A stretch of 64,000 nucleotides of DNA from Nostoc sp. 'Peltigera membranacea cyanobiont' 210A (GCF_002246015.1 NZ_NOLJ01000002.1:402174-466173), one strand, 5' to 3'. Shown: positions 19,538-27,156, numbered from the stretch's first letter. Made by a program: numbers and translations. The notes: generated from the letters alone by a model not told the origin.

Positions 19538-20050
19538 ATGCTGACCCATCACCGCAAGCCCGTGTGCTTATCACTTATTTCCACAGACCTACCGATCTGG
19601 TCTGTTGTCGAAACTGCCGCGACATTGTATCAAAAAGATACCGATCGATTTCATTTACTGATGACTGCACCGCCTTTAATTAGCTGCGAAGTAGAGAGTG
19701 TCATAAGTCCAGAAGACACACTTCCTCAAAGCAAGAGCAAAGCTTACGCCCCTAACAGTCCCAGAATATTGTGGCTGGAGATTTCACCTTACCGAGTCAT
19801 CATGACTATGCAAGGTAACGCTCAAGTGAGTTACCGTCACTTTTGGGAACAGGGTGTTTATGGCATTAGTCGCTATTGGTTGCCAACTGAGTCATTGCAA
19901 CCTAACGATCCGATTCGTTTACGAAATTTTACTCGTAGCCTAACTCTCAACGGACATCCTTTGCCAGAGAATTTGCGGCTGGAATATGAATTGTGGGCAG
20001 AAAAAGTCCAATTAGGATGCTACATACTGAATTTGGAAATTAAACATTGA
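19538..20050 (+). CDS. conserved cyanobacterial hypothetical protein
   Basis: 170 residues, soluble and mixed alpha/beta by composition, with no signal peptide or membrane span. Distinctive parts are ISTDLPIWSVVETAATLYQK near the start, ILWLEISPYRVIMTMQGNAQ in the middle, and YGISRYWLPTESLQPNDPIR and LRLEYELWAEKVQLGCYILN towards the end. I recognise no domain. The ATG at 19538 follows a region of structured DNA. A 48-bp heptamer repeat (CACCTGT) lies just past the stop and separates it from the convergent redoxin gene. Confidence 0.65.
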   Translation: MLTHHRKPVCLSLISTDLPIWSVVETAATLYQKDTDRFHLLMTAPPLISCEVESVISPEDTLPQSKSKAYAPNSPRILWLEISPYRVIMTMQGNAQVSYRHFWEQGVYGISRYWLPTESLQPNDPIRLRNFTRSLTLNGHPLPENLRLEYELWAEKVQLGCYILNLEIKH

Positions 20051-20097
20051 TAGGTGTGGAGAGTGAAGAAGATAACAGGGTACAGGGTATAGATTAT

Positions 20098-20126
20098 TTC
20101 CTGTCACCTGTCACCTGTCACCTCTC
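20098..20126. repeat. CACCTGT heptamer tandem repeat
   Basis: About four copies of the 7-bp unit (CCTGTCACCTGTCACCTGTC...) lie between convergent genes; this is a typical cyanobacterial short tandem repeat. Confidence 0.85.
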
Positions 20127-20151
20127 CCCTAATCTCAATTCCCAATCCCTC

Positions 20152-20733
20152 TTAACCAAAATAACTGGGTTGGTTTCCTGGTTTCCATTTAATATTGCAA
20201 CCAACACTCGGCTTTTGCTCACTTGTAACAGGTTTACCCGCTAGCACTGCTTCAATGGCTGCGCGTAAATCTGCACCTGTTACAGGTTTACCGTTACTGG
20301 GGCGGCTATCATCTAATTGTCCCCGATAAACAAGTTGGCGTTGATCGTCAAATACAAAAAAATCTGGTGTGCAAGCTGCTGTGTAAGCCTTCGCCGTTTC
20401 CTGGCTCTCGTCATAACATAAGGTAAAATTTAACCCTTGTTCTGTGGAAAAGGCTTGTAACGACTCTGGCGCATCATCTGGGTAATTTTTTGCATCGTTA
20501 GCACTAATAGCAACGATCGCTAAATCACCTGTAAAATAATCTCTTCCTAACTGCACTAATTCGTTTTGGACGTGTTTTACAAACGGGCAATGCCGACAAA
20601 TAAACATTACCAATAGTGCTTTTTTATCTGCAAATGTGGAAAGTGAAGTTGCCTTTCCAGATACTACTTCCGGTAGATTAAAATCTGGCGCTTTAGTGCC
20701 TAGTGGCAACATAGTTGAAGTAGCTAAAGCCAT
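20152..20733 (-). CDS. thioredoxin-fold redoxin (AhpC/TSA-like)
   Basis: 193-residue cytoplasmic thiol protein. It has the redoxin start (LGTKAPDFNLPEVVSGKATS), the strand ALLVMFICRHCPFVKHVQNE holding a Cys-x-x-Cys-Pro active site (CRHC), and a later cis-Pro/strand region (AACTPDFFVFDDQRQLVYRG). This subfamily is usually annotated as thioredoxin-family protein or alkyl hydroperoxide reductase/TSA. It probably reduces peroxides or disulfides. The C-terminal ~30 residues (KPSVGCNIKWKPGNQPSYFG) are a family hallmark. ATG 20733 is the only credible start. It is convergent with the 19538 gene. Confidence 0.88.
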   Translation of the reverse strand: MALATSTMLPLGTKAPDFNLPEVVSGKATSLSTFADKKALLVMFICRHCPFVKHVQNELVQLGRDYFTGDLAIVAISANDAKNYPDDAPESLQAFSTEQGLNFTLCYDESQETAKAYTAACTPDFFVFDDQRQLVYRGQLDDSRPSNGKPVTGADLRAAIEAVLAGKPVTSEQKPSVGCNIKWKPGNQPSYFG

Positions 20734-20818
20734 AGTTCACCCAATATTTTTACGCTGATAACTAACGGCTTTTGTTATCAGTATATTTTCACTCTAGCAC
20801 TAAGTTTTCCATAAAATA

Positions 20819-20842
20819 AGAGACGGTAAATTTACCGTCTCT
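20819..20842 (-). terminator. perfect palindrome, terminator of the hli gene
   Basis: AGAGACGGTAAA/TTTACCGTCTCT is a 24-bp perfect palindrome 36 bp beyond the hli stop. On the minus strand it is followed by TATTTTAT. Confidence 0.75.
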
Positions 20843-20878
20843 GACATTTTTTGAGATTTATTTTAAATAAATTAGTTT

Positions 20879-21094
20879 TTACAGACTTGCCAAAACACCA
20901 ACAATACCGTGTCCTGTGAATACTTCTAATGCTATGAGAGAGACAAAACCAATCATTGCTAACCGACCGTTGAGCATTTCTGCATAGGGAGTGAAACCAG
21001 TGCGATCGCCTTGCTCATCTATATAAACTTTTGGCTCGATCGCAAAGTTGTTCAGTTTGCCTTGGTCATCAATGATAGCAGTACTTGTACGCAT
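20879..21094 (-). CDS. hli: high-light-inducible protein (Hli/Scp, CAB/ELIP family)
   Basis: 71-residue one-helix chlorophyll-binding protein of the thylakoid membrane, a photoprotective relative of plant light-harvesting proteins. The ELIP motif [13 protein letters not shown] is at 38-50, with Glu39 and Asn42/Arg44 as predicted pigment and helix-packing residues. The helix continues as [20 protein letters not shown]. The soluble N-terminus ([20 protein letters not shown]) is of the longer Hli type. It is a single gene with its own terminator. Hli genes are normally induced by high light; I did not find a regulator site that I can defend. Confidence 0.95.
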   Translation of the reverse strand: MRTSTAIIDDQGKLNNFAIEPKVYIDEQGDRTGFTPYAEMLNGRLAMIGFVSLIALEVFTGHGIVGVLASL

Positions 21095-21285
21095 GGATTT
21101 TCCCCTGTCTTCTCTTTATGTAAATAACTGTAACAAAGTTATTAATATTTGTAAAGTATCTTAATCTAATCAAGTAGTAGTCCAAGCAAGCCAGAGAAAA
21201 GATATGATGATGAATCGAGTTCAAAGCCATGTCTAAGCAACAGGCTCCCCTCTTTGTGCGTAAGCACTTTCAATCACGGTAGTTT

Positions 21286-21362
21286 CTCATGGGGGAAACC
21301 CCCTTCTCTACGAGACGCTCCGCGAAGGTGTGAGCCTCTCCCTTTGGGAGAAGACCGAACTA
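21286..21362. repeat. dispersed GC-rich repeat before thyX
   Basis: Contains a GGGGGAAACCCCC hairpin, an ACGAGACGCTCCGCGAAGG segment, and GGTGTGAGCCTCTCCCTTTG. The last is the inverted counterpart of the patch at 16030-16058 before acsF. It forms an artificial N-terminal extension of the thyX frame. Confidence 0.7.
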
Positions 21363-21389
21363 CCTCACAAATCCATTCCCCAACAGCTA

Positions 21390-22115
21390 ATGCATCGATT
21401 TCGAGTAGAGGTTATTGCCAAAACACCAAACCCGCAGCAGGTGATTTATGCCGCTATGCACCAGGACTATACTGATGGGTTTGTGTTTGATGAGCGCGAC
21501 TCCTGGCCCTCGGAGTCACAAAGCGGCGAAGTTATTGTTAAGCGGCTTTTAGCGGGTGAGAGGGGACACTATGGGCCTTTAGAGCATCCCCAGATTGTTT
21601 TCAACTGTGGCTACTTTCCCCACAGTGTGATGCAGCAGGCGCGGACTCATCGCGTTTCTGTATCATTTGATGTGCAATCTTTTAGGTACACAGGCAACCA
21701 ATTTATTGATGTAGTAGAAGGCAAGAAAGACATAGAAGATATTTTTTACCTACGTCCCGTTGGTTATTACACTGATAGACAAGGCAAAAAGTATCACTAT
21801 TCACCAGAGCAACGAACAGCAGATTTGGAGTGGTGTTTAGAAGCAGCTAAACGATGATATAAAGCTGATTTTGAGAGTGGAATGTCTGAAGAACACGCTA
21901 GAGGCAAAGTCCCTTTTGATTATCGCCAGCATTTTGTAGTTAGTTTTAATTTAAGGTCTTTCTTGCATTTTTGTGACCTGAGAAATAAGAAAGATGCTCA
22001 ACTGGAAATTCAAAAGTTATGTGAAATGATGTGGCCTCATTTTGAAGATTGGGCACCTGCGATCGCACAATGGTATGAAAAGCAGCGTCTTGGTAAAGCA
22101 AGGTTAGCACCTTAG
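21390..22115 (+). pseudogene. thyX: FAD-dependent thymidylate synthase ThyX, interrupted by in-frame TGA
   Basis: ThyX makes dTMP from dUMP with methylene-tetrahydrofolate and FAD. The whole protein is encoded in one frame: MHRFRVEVIAKTPNPQQVIY from 21390, the signature QARTHRVSVSFDVQSFRYTG, and the C-terminal half EEHARGKVPFDYRQHFVVSF to 22115. A TGA at 21855-21857 interrupts CLEAAKR and YKADFESGM. The bases CGA-TGA-TAT contain a GATGAT doublet; deleting one GAT restores CGA-TAT (Arg-Tyr) with no other change, so a 3-bp slippage is the likely cause. An upstream frame to 21330 is repeat DNA. It may be a true pseudogene, a rare readthrough, or a sequencing error. A ThyA-like gene 2 kb downstream could compensate. 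Confidence 0.88.
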
Positions 22116-22126
22116 ATAATGGCTGA

Positions 22127-22153
22127 AAGTTGACAGAATTTGCGGTAGGATAA
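22127..22153 (+). pseudogene. remnant of a xisI 3' end
   Basis: The codons from 22127 read KLTEFAVG and stop, the same eight residues that end the intact XisI at 23947. The DNA matches closely (TGACAGAATTTGC-GT-GGATAA). It lies 12 bp after the thyX stop and before the Rpn gene. A former second xisHI copy, or a duplication that carried the Rpn gene in between, would explain it. Confidence 0.6.
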
Positions 22154-22216
22154 GGCGAAGCGATTATCCTCGGATTTATTGGGTTTGATTTAGGGCGATC
22201 GCATCTATTTTTTTTG

Positions 22217-23110
22217 ATGAACAAAGCTGCCGATATTAGCACTAAAAAATTAATCAGCCTTGCACCAAATAATTGGGCAAAATGGGTGACAGGAATTCCT
22301 GACATTGTTACAGGCGAAATCTTAAATACAGAATTCCAATGGATTAGCCGACAAAGCGATGTTGTAATTCAGGCTGAAAGTCCCCAATACGGTAAGTTTC
22401 TCATCCTCAATGAGTTACAATTACGCCACACATCAGAAATGCCGCGTCGGATGCGTGCTTATGCTGCTCTTGCGGAAGAGAAATATAAACTACAAACTTA
22501 CCCTGTACTGATTAACATTCTCAAAATCAGTAACAGCGAAATACCTACAAGCTTTGCATCAAATTTTATCGGGTTAAGGGCAATTCAAGATTACCGCGTA
22601 ATCAACCTTTGGGAAGTTGACGTAAATATTGCTTTTGAGACGCCGTTACCGTCGCTGCTTCCCTTTGTACCAATTCTCAAAGGCGGAGAAAACGAGTCTA
22701 CAATTAGGGAAGCATTGCGAATGCTGCGTGCTGACGAGCAATTAAATCAACTTGAGACAGTTCTGGCATTTTTTGCAACCTTTGTATTAGAAAGTACTTT
22801 AGTTCAGGAAATCATGAGGTGGGATATGACAGTCTTAAGAGAGTCACCTTGGTATCAAGAAATTTTACGTGAGGGACAAGCAGAAGGAGAAGCACGAGGA
22901 GAAGCACGAGGAGAAGCACGAGGAGAAGCACGAGGAGAAGTACGTGGAATAATCTCTAGCATCGAAACAAGTTTAGAGGCTAAATTTGGCAGCGATGGTT
23001 TGGAGTTGATGTCGCAAATTTCACAAATTTCTGACTTAGAGCAATTGAAAGAGATTTTACGCAGGATTGTTGTAGCAAATACAATTCAAGAGTTACAGAA
23101 TGTTTTGTAG
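22217..23110 (+). CDS. Rpn/DUF4351-type PD-(D/E)xK transposase-like nuclease
   Basis: About 297 residues. The N-terminal half fits the recombination-promoting nuclease / putative transposase family of cyanobacteria: NNWAKWVTGIPDIVTGEILN with an FQWISRQSDVVIQAES core (acidic nuclease residues), then LNELQLRHTSEMPRRMRAYA. A repeat-rich spacer of (GEAR)n and a C-terminal DUF4351-like helix region (SSIETSLEAKFGSDGLELMS, SQISDLEQLKEILRRIV) follow. The spacer is a 12-bp tandem DNA repeat and probably varies in length. A TTG at 22214 is also open; ATG 22217 is chosen. It lies between xisI remnant DNA and xisH. The cellular role of this abundant family is uncertain. Confidence 0.82.
   Translation: MNKAADISTKKLISLAPNNWAKWVTGIPDIVTGEILNTEFQWISRQSDVVIQAESPQYGKFLILNELQLRHTSEMPRRMRAYAALAEEKYKLQTYPVLINILKISNSEIPTSFASNFIGLRAIQDYRVINLWEVDVNIAFETPLPSLLPFVPILKGGENESTIREALRMLRADEQLNQLETVLAFFATFVLESTLVQEIMRWDMTVLRESPWYQEILREGQAEGEARGEARGEARGEARGEVRGIISSIETSLEAKFGSDGLELMSQISQISDLEQLKEILRRIVVANTIQELQNVL
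22886..22945 (+). repeat. 12-bp in-frame tandem repeat (GEAR)n
   Basis: Four exact and one diverged copy of GGAGAAGCACGA encode Gly-Glu-Ala-Arg units inside the Rpn-like gene. Copy-number change would alter the spacer without a frameshift. Confidence 0.9.
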
Positions 23111-23207
23111 GATAAAGCGATCGCTCCAACTCCTGCCTGAGAGCTAGAATTATGATGAAAGTTTAGACTATAAAATTTTCGAGTTATTACACTTAAAATT
23201 TTAATGA

Positions 23208-23624
23208 ATGTCTGCAAGAGATATTTTCCATAATTTAGTTAGATTGGCTTTGCAAAAAGATGGCTGGACAATTACACACGATCCACTGTCTATTGATTTA
23301 GCAGATGGACAATTGCAAATTGATCTGGGTGCAGAACGGTTAATTGCTGCTCAAAAGCAAGATGAAAGAATTGCTGTAGAAATCAAGAGTTTTGTTGCTC
23401 CTTCTGCGATTTCCGAGTTTCATACAGCTTTAGGACAATGTTTAAATTATCGAGTAGCACTAAAACTAAAAGAACCAGAGCGAGTTCTCTATTTAGCTGT
23501 TCCGCTAGCAAGTTATGAAGATTTTTTCTCACGGCAATTGCCACAACTGAGTATTCATGAATATCAATTGAAACTGCTAGTATTTGACCCGGAAAATGAG
23601 GTAATTGTACAATGGATAAACTAG
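23208..23624 (+). CDS. xisH: XisH family protein
   Basis: 138 residues. XisH was first described as one of three proteins needed to excise the fdxN element in Anabaena heterocysts, but the family is widespread and found without that element. Residues 38-62 (DLGAERLIAAQKQDERIAVE, then IKSF) carry a Glu...Glu-x-Lys pattern of the PD-(D/E)xK nuclease fold. The whole family consensus is present, from MSARDIFHNLVRLALQKDGW to the C-terminal ENEVIVQWI. The gene overlaps xisI by 13 bp, so translation is likely coupled. No xisF-type recombinase or element end was seen in this window. Confidence 0.93.
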   Translation: MSARDIFHNLVRLALQKDGWTITHDPLSIDLADGQLQIDLGAERLIAAQKQDERIAVEIKSFVAPSAISEFHTALGQCLNYRVALKLKEPERVLYLAVPLASYEDFFSRQLPQLSIHEYQLKLLVFDPENEVIVQWIN

Positions 23625-23947
23625 CGGAGTATAGAGAAATCATCCAGCAAGTTTTGGAAAATCATGCTCAGGTTAAACCTGCCTATGGTGAAATCGAACG
23701 GCAAACTATTTTTGATGTACAACAAGATCATTATCAAGTTGTGAATACGGGTTGGGAAAATCGTCGTCGGGTTTATGGCTGTTTAATTCATCTAGATATT
23801 CGAGATTGTAAGATTTGGATTCAGTATGATGGGACTGAGATTGGCGTGGCTAATGAATTAATAGAATATGGTATTCCTAAGCAAGATATAGTACTGGCTT
23901 ATCAGCCTCCTTATATGCGAAAGCTGACAGAATTTGCAGTGGGATAA
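23612..23947 (+). CDS. xisI: XisI family protein
   Basis: 111 residues, partner of XisH. The family features are complete: YREIIQQVLENHAQVKPAYG at the N-terminus, TIFDVQQDHYQVVNTGWENR, then the strand CLIHLDIRDCKIWIQYDGTE, and IPKQDIVLAYQPPYMRKLTE near the end. The start overlaps the end of xisH. The two are almost always paired and probably form a complex, with a proposed toxin/antitoxin-like or excision-control role still open. The last eight codons are also found as a remnant at 22127-22153. Confidence 0.93.
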   Translation: MDKLAEYREIIQQVLENHAQVKPAYGEIERQTIFDVQQDHYQVVNTGWENRRRVYGCLIHLDIRDCKIWIQYDGTEIGVANELIEYGIPKQDIVLAYQPPYMRKLTEFAVG

Positions 23948-24044
23948 AGCAAGCGATCGCAATCTGATTTATGGAACTGGATTCAGAGCGATTTAGATTT
24001 AGTGATACGATAGAAGATCGTTAATTTTTTAATTTTAGCCAATC

Positions 24045-25541
24045 ATGACAGCAACGGGTAAGGCAACCCAATTCGAGTACAAAGCACTGTACAAGCCCAA
24101 CCAGCTTATTTATGGTCTAGGTCAGACGGCAGTGATTACAGGATGGACAGTAAAGCAGGCGATCGCTAAACACTTGCAACCGCCAGAGTATGCTGTAATT
24201 GGGCAACTATACTCGCCCACAAGGGGGATAAACTTACTGATTCGCAATTTGCTGTTTAATCCCCACGTCCGCTTTTTGGTTGTTCTCAATGCCACAAGGG
24301 AAGATAATAACGCAGGTGCGTGTCAGTGCTTGCTGGACTTTTTCCGTAATGGCTTTGAAGAAGGTGTTTGTGATACTGGATTGCGTTGCTGGGTAATTCG
24401 CTCCCCTATCCCTGGATATATTGATCTTGAGGTGAAAGCTAGCGCTTTAGAACACCTGCGGGAGTCAATCAAGTATCAGGAAACCAAATCCATCTCGGAA
24501 ACCGTTAGTCTAGTTAAGTCATATGTCCAACAGAAAGCTCTTGCTGCATGGGGTTTGCCCTTAAATTTTCCCATGCCTACTGTTGAACCAACTATCTTAC
24601 CTGGGCCGAGATACGGTCACAGAATTGAGGGTAAAACTATAGCTGAAACTTGGGTAAAAATCATTCATCGGATTAAGACAACAGGAACAATTAGACCAAC
24701 TGGCTATGATGGGCAATGGCAAGAATTAATTGATTTAATGGCAATTGTTACTGAAGAACCTACTGAATTTTATTTTCCTGAGCCGAATTATTTACCAATT
24801 GACCGTCCTTTTCTTGAAGAATATATTTCGCAGATTTTAGATGATGCACCTTCTAGGGAAGGGTTGAAATATACATATGGTCAACGTTTACGTTCCTGGT
24901 TTGGACGCGATCAAATTGACCAGGTGATTCAGAAGTTAATTGGAGAAATTGATGCTGCTAGTGCAGTGATGAACTTATGGGATGTAAAAGACCATGAAAA
25001 AGGCGGTAGCCCTTGCCTAAATCATATTTGGCTGAGAGTGGTTGATAATGAATTATCACTAACTGCAACTCTTAGAAGTAATGATATGTTTGCTGCATGG
25101 CCTGCAAATGCTATGGGATTGAGAGCTTTACAACGATATATTAGGGATAAAATTTCTAAGAGTTCTGAGTATAATTTGAAAATGGGTCCACTGATTACTA
25201 TCAGTCAGTCTGCTCATATTTATGATGATACTTGGAGCAATGCAGAACAACTGATCAAACAACAATACGCAACTATTTGTAGAAAAATAGATTACCATGA
25301 TCCTGCGGGAAATTTTTTAGTCGAGATTGCAGAAAACGAGATAGTTGTCACACAAACAACTCCCGGTAGTGGTGAGGTTGTAGGTTGTTATTCTGGTAAA
25401 GATGCTTTGAAATTAATTAGAGAAATTTGCACTGCTTCGCCTTCAATACGTGGAGATCATGCTGGATATTTGGGAATGGAATTACAGAGAGCATCTGAGT
25501 GTTTGAAAACAGGGGCTAAATACATTCAGGATAGTAAATAA
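24045..25541 (+). CDS. ThyA-like thymidylate synthase fused to DUF4346 domain
   Basis: 498 residues in three parts. The N-terminus (~20-165) resembles a small alpha/beta domain (EYAVIGQLYSPTRGINLLIR, FLVVLNATREDNNAGACQCL). The middle (~195-405) shows the thymidylate-synthase catalytic plan of archaeal-type ThyA: Cys324 in GGSPCLNHIWLR, TATLRSNDMFAAWPANAMGL in place of RSxDxxxGxPxN, and SQSAHIYDDTW in place of HxYxNH. The C-terminus (~418-495) is DUF4346-like (HAGYLGMELQRASECLKTG, then YIQD). It should make dTMP or methylate a related pyrimidine. The dCMP deaminase start overlaps its stop by one base, which supports an operon. The Arg anchoring dUMP phosphate was not verified. Confidence 0.8.
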   Translation: MTATGKATQFEYKALYKPNQLIYGLGQTAVITGWTVKQAIAKHLQPPEYAVIGQLYSPTRGINLLIRNLLFNPHVRFLVVLNATREDNNAGACQCLLDFFRNGFEEGVCDTGLRCWVIRSPIPGYIDLEVKASALEHLRESIKYQETKSISETVSLVKSYVQQKALAAWGLPLNFPMPTVEPTILPGPRYGHRIEGKTIAETWVKIIHRIKTTGTIRPTGYDGQWQELIDLMAIVTEEPTEFYFPEPNYLPIDRPFLEEYISQILDDAPSREGLKYTYGQRLRSWFGRDQIDQVIQKLIGEIDAASAVMNLWDVKDHEKGGSPCLNHIWLRVVDNELSLTATLRSNDMFAAWPANAMGLRALQRYIRDKISKSSEYNLKMGPLITISQSAHIYDDTWSNAEQLIKQQYATICRKIDYHDPAGNFLVEIAENEIVVTQTTPGSGEVVGCYSGKDALKLIREICTASPSIRGDHAGYLGMELQRASECLKTGAKYIQDSK

Positions 25542-26083
25542 TGATTTACGATGAGCAAAGACCAACATGGGATGAATACTTTTTGATGTTGGCTAAACTT
25601 GCAGCAACTCGCTCAACGTGTTTAGCTTTTCCCGTGGGTGCTGTGATTGTGAAAAACAAGCAGGTCGTAGCAACAGGTTACAATGGCTCACCATCGGGTT
25701 CGGCACATTGTACGGCTCAGGGCTACTGTTATCCAGGATTGAGTAGCTGTGATGCTAGTAAAACTTTACCATCAAGGGCTGTACATGCGGAAGCAAATGC
25801 GATCGCGCAAGCTGCAAAGCATGGTACTTCTACATATAGTGCAAGTATTTACGTCACCCTAGAACCTTGTCTGTCTTGTTTAAAGTTAATTATCTCCGCA
25901 GGTATTAAGGAAGTGTTTTATGAAACTTCTTTCAATAGCGGCGATAAAGTTTTGGTGAGAGATTCCTTTGTGAATGAAGGTCTAGTTACCCTCAAACAAG
26001 TTAAGCTTTCTGAAGCTACAGCAAAAAGAGCAGCCTCGTTCCTGCTATCTTCTACATCTGTTGTCAATTTTGACATTGTATAA
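25541..26083 (+). CDS. dCMP deaminase (ComEB-like zinc deaminase)
   Basis: 180 residues. It converts dCMP to dUMP, the substrate of thymidylate synthase. The zinc/catalytic motif HAEANAIAQ is at 82-90 and the second motif PCLSC is at 109-113, both standard for deoxycytidylate deaminases. The extra His/Cys set in GSAHCTAQGYCYPGLSSC (53-70) fits the family's structural zinc site. The reading frame begins at the ATG in TAATG, one base inside the stop of the ThyA-like gene. Pairing a dCMP deaminase with a thymidylate synthase feeds dTMP synthesis directly. Cytidine deaminase or guanine deaminase are less likely. Confidence 0.9.
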   Translation: MIYDEQRPTWDEYFLMLAKLAATRSTCLAFPVGAVIVKNKQVVATGYNGSPSGSAHCTAQGYCYPGLSSCDASKTLPSRAVHAEANAIAQAAKHGTSTYSASIYVTLEPCLSCLKLIISAGIKEVFYETSFNSGDKVLVRDSFVNEGLVTLKQVKLSEATAKRAASFLLSSTSVVNFDIV

Positions 26084-26119
26084 AATCCATAAACTCATAT
26101 CAAAACATAATTATTAAGT

Positions 26120-26809
26120 ATGTTGAGTGATACAGATATTAAACAACAAATAGAAGACAGAAAAAATAATCCAACAGAGGGAATATATATAGATCCCTTT
26201 GAAGAAAAGTACTTAACCCCTGTTGGTTATGATTTTAGAGTAGGGCTAAAAGGATTCTCTTGGAAAAATAAGCGTGAAATTGATATAGAGAAAGATAAAG
26301 AGATTGAGATTGAACCCAACGATACGGTAGTTATTGAAACCCTAGAATCAGTCAGTTTGTCTAAAGAAGTCGGCGCTACCATACATGCAATGGTTTCAAA
26401 AGCTGTTCTTTATGGTTTGTCTCATATTTCTACCACAATAGATCCAGGATGGACAGGCAAACTGTTAATTTCAGTAAGTAACTACCGAGATAGCTCTGTA
26501 GTACTTCGTTTTAGAGATTCTTTCTGTACAGTTTGCTTTCACAAAATGGAATCTGAATCAAAAGTACCTCTTGGAAGACCTGCTGATAGGGATGATATAT
26601 GGGGAAGCCTACTAGAGATATCTAGGCAAGAGAAGAAAAAGAAAGAAAAAGAAAATGTTCGCCGCAATATATTAATAATTTCTCTTATTATGATTGTCTT
26701 CTTTTGTGGAGCTTTCGTATCCTTAAAAAATCCCGATTTGGGATCTGCACTAGCAGCTTTTATAGCTTTGATAAGCCCTGTTGTGTACGATAGACTCAAA
26801 TCAAAATAA
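26120..26809 (+). CDS. dCTP-deaminase/dUTPase-fold protein with C-terminal membrane hairpin, likely catalytically altered
   Basis: 229 residues. Residues 1-145 follow the dCTP deaminase / dUTPase fold: LTPVGYDFRVGLKG at 32-45 and the core STTIDPGWTGKLLISVSNY at 104-122. From memory of E. coli Dcd, DPGWSGxIVLEFYN has the catalytic Glu138; here the same position is Ser118, and the Arg of SSLAR is also not kept. A Lys/Glu-rich segment (EKKKKEKENVRR, 171-182) leads to two hydrophobic helices at about 183-201 and 205-222. Ordinary Dcd has no membrane part. It begins 36 bp after the dCMP deaminase. It may bind a deoxynucleotide and act at the membrane; that is inference. Confidence 0.75.
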   Translation: MLSDTDIKQQIEDRKNNPTEGIYIDPFEEKYLTPVGYDFRVGLKGFSWKNKREIDIEKDKEIEIEPNDTVVIETLESVSLSKEVGATIHAMVSKAVLYGLSHISTTIDPGWTGKLLISVSNYRDSSVVLRFRDSFCTVCFHKMESESKVPLGRPADRDDIWGSLLEISRQEKKKKEKENVRRNILIISLIMIVFFCGAFVSLKNPDLGSALAAFIALISPVVYDRLKSK

Positions 26810-26830
26810 ATTTTTGATTAACTATTAAAA

Positions 26831-27015
26831 CTTAGCTCGACTTTATCCATTTTTGTCGTAACGCGATCGCTTAAGCTGAAACCTTTGTAGGGCAGTAGTT
26901 TTACTTTTTTAACTTCATCTATAATCTGTGACGTGGAAAAAGTATTTGCCAAAAAGCTAGGGTTTTTGCCGGATAAAGAAAGCGAGTTCTTAATTTTGGA
27001 TAAAGTCGAGCTTAG
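26831..27015. repeat. 19-bp inverted repeat with 147-bp spacer
   Basis: CTTAGCTCGACTTTATCCA at 26831-26849 pairs with 26997-27015 (18 of 19 bases). It follows the dCTP-deaminase-like gene by 20 bp. The right arm ends at the left edge of the MITE at 27015. It may be the ends of an older element, partly overwritten. Confidence 0.65.
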
Positions 27016-27156
27016 AGGATGTTTGAAAAGTCATCCAACGTATGTTTGACTACTCTGGCTATCAAGAAGTTGAACGAGATAATGAGGGTTATGGGACTTG
27101 CGATCGCTTCTCTGAGTTGAATTTAAGGCTCAAGCTGACACTTTTCAAACAACCTC
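27015..27156. mobile_element. 142-bp MITE with GAGGWTGTTTGAAAAGT ends
   Basis: The left end GAGGATGTTTGAAAAGT (27015-27031) and the inverted right end at 27140-27156 match at 16 of 17 bases. TTA flanks both sides (27012-27014 and 27157-27159), as expected of a 3-bp target duplication. No coding frame is present inside, so it must rely on a transposase elsewhere. It lies between the dCTP-deaminase-like gene and the deoxyribosyltransferase-like gene. Confidence 0.75.

Noticed and set aside
20047..20244. 65-codon plus-strand frame
   Set aside because: Made of the CACCTGT heptamer tract and the antisense end of the redoxin gene.
21228..21281. 17-codon ORF (MSKQQAPLFVRKHFQSR) before thyX
   Set aside because: No ribosome-binding site and the segment is followed at once by repeat DNA; too weak to list as a gene.
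24045..26809. Phage or prophage origin of the nucleotide genes
   Set aside because: No capsid, tail, integrase or terminase genes are present, and GCGATCGC sites occur in the ThyA-like gene as in the host genes.
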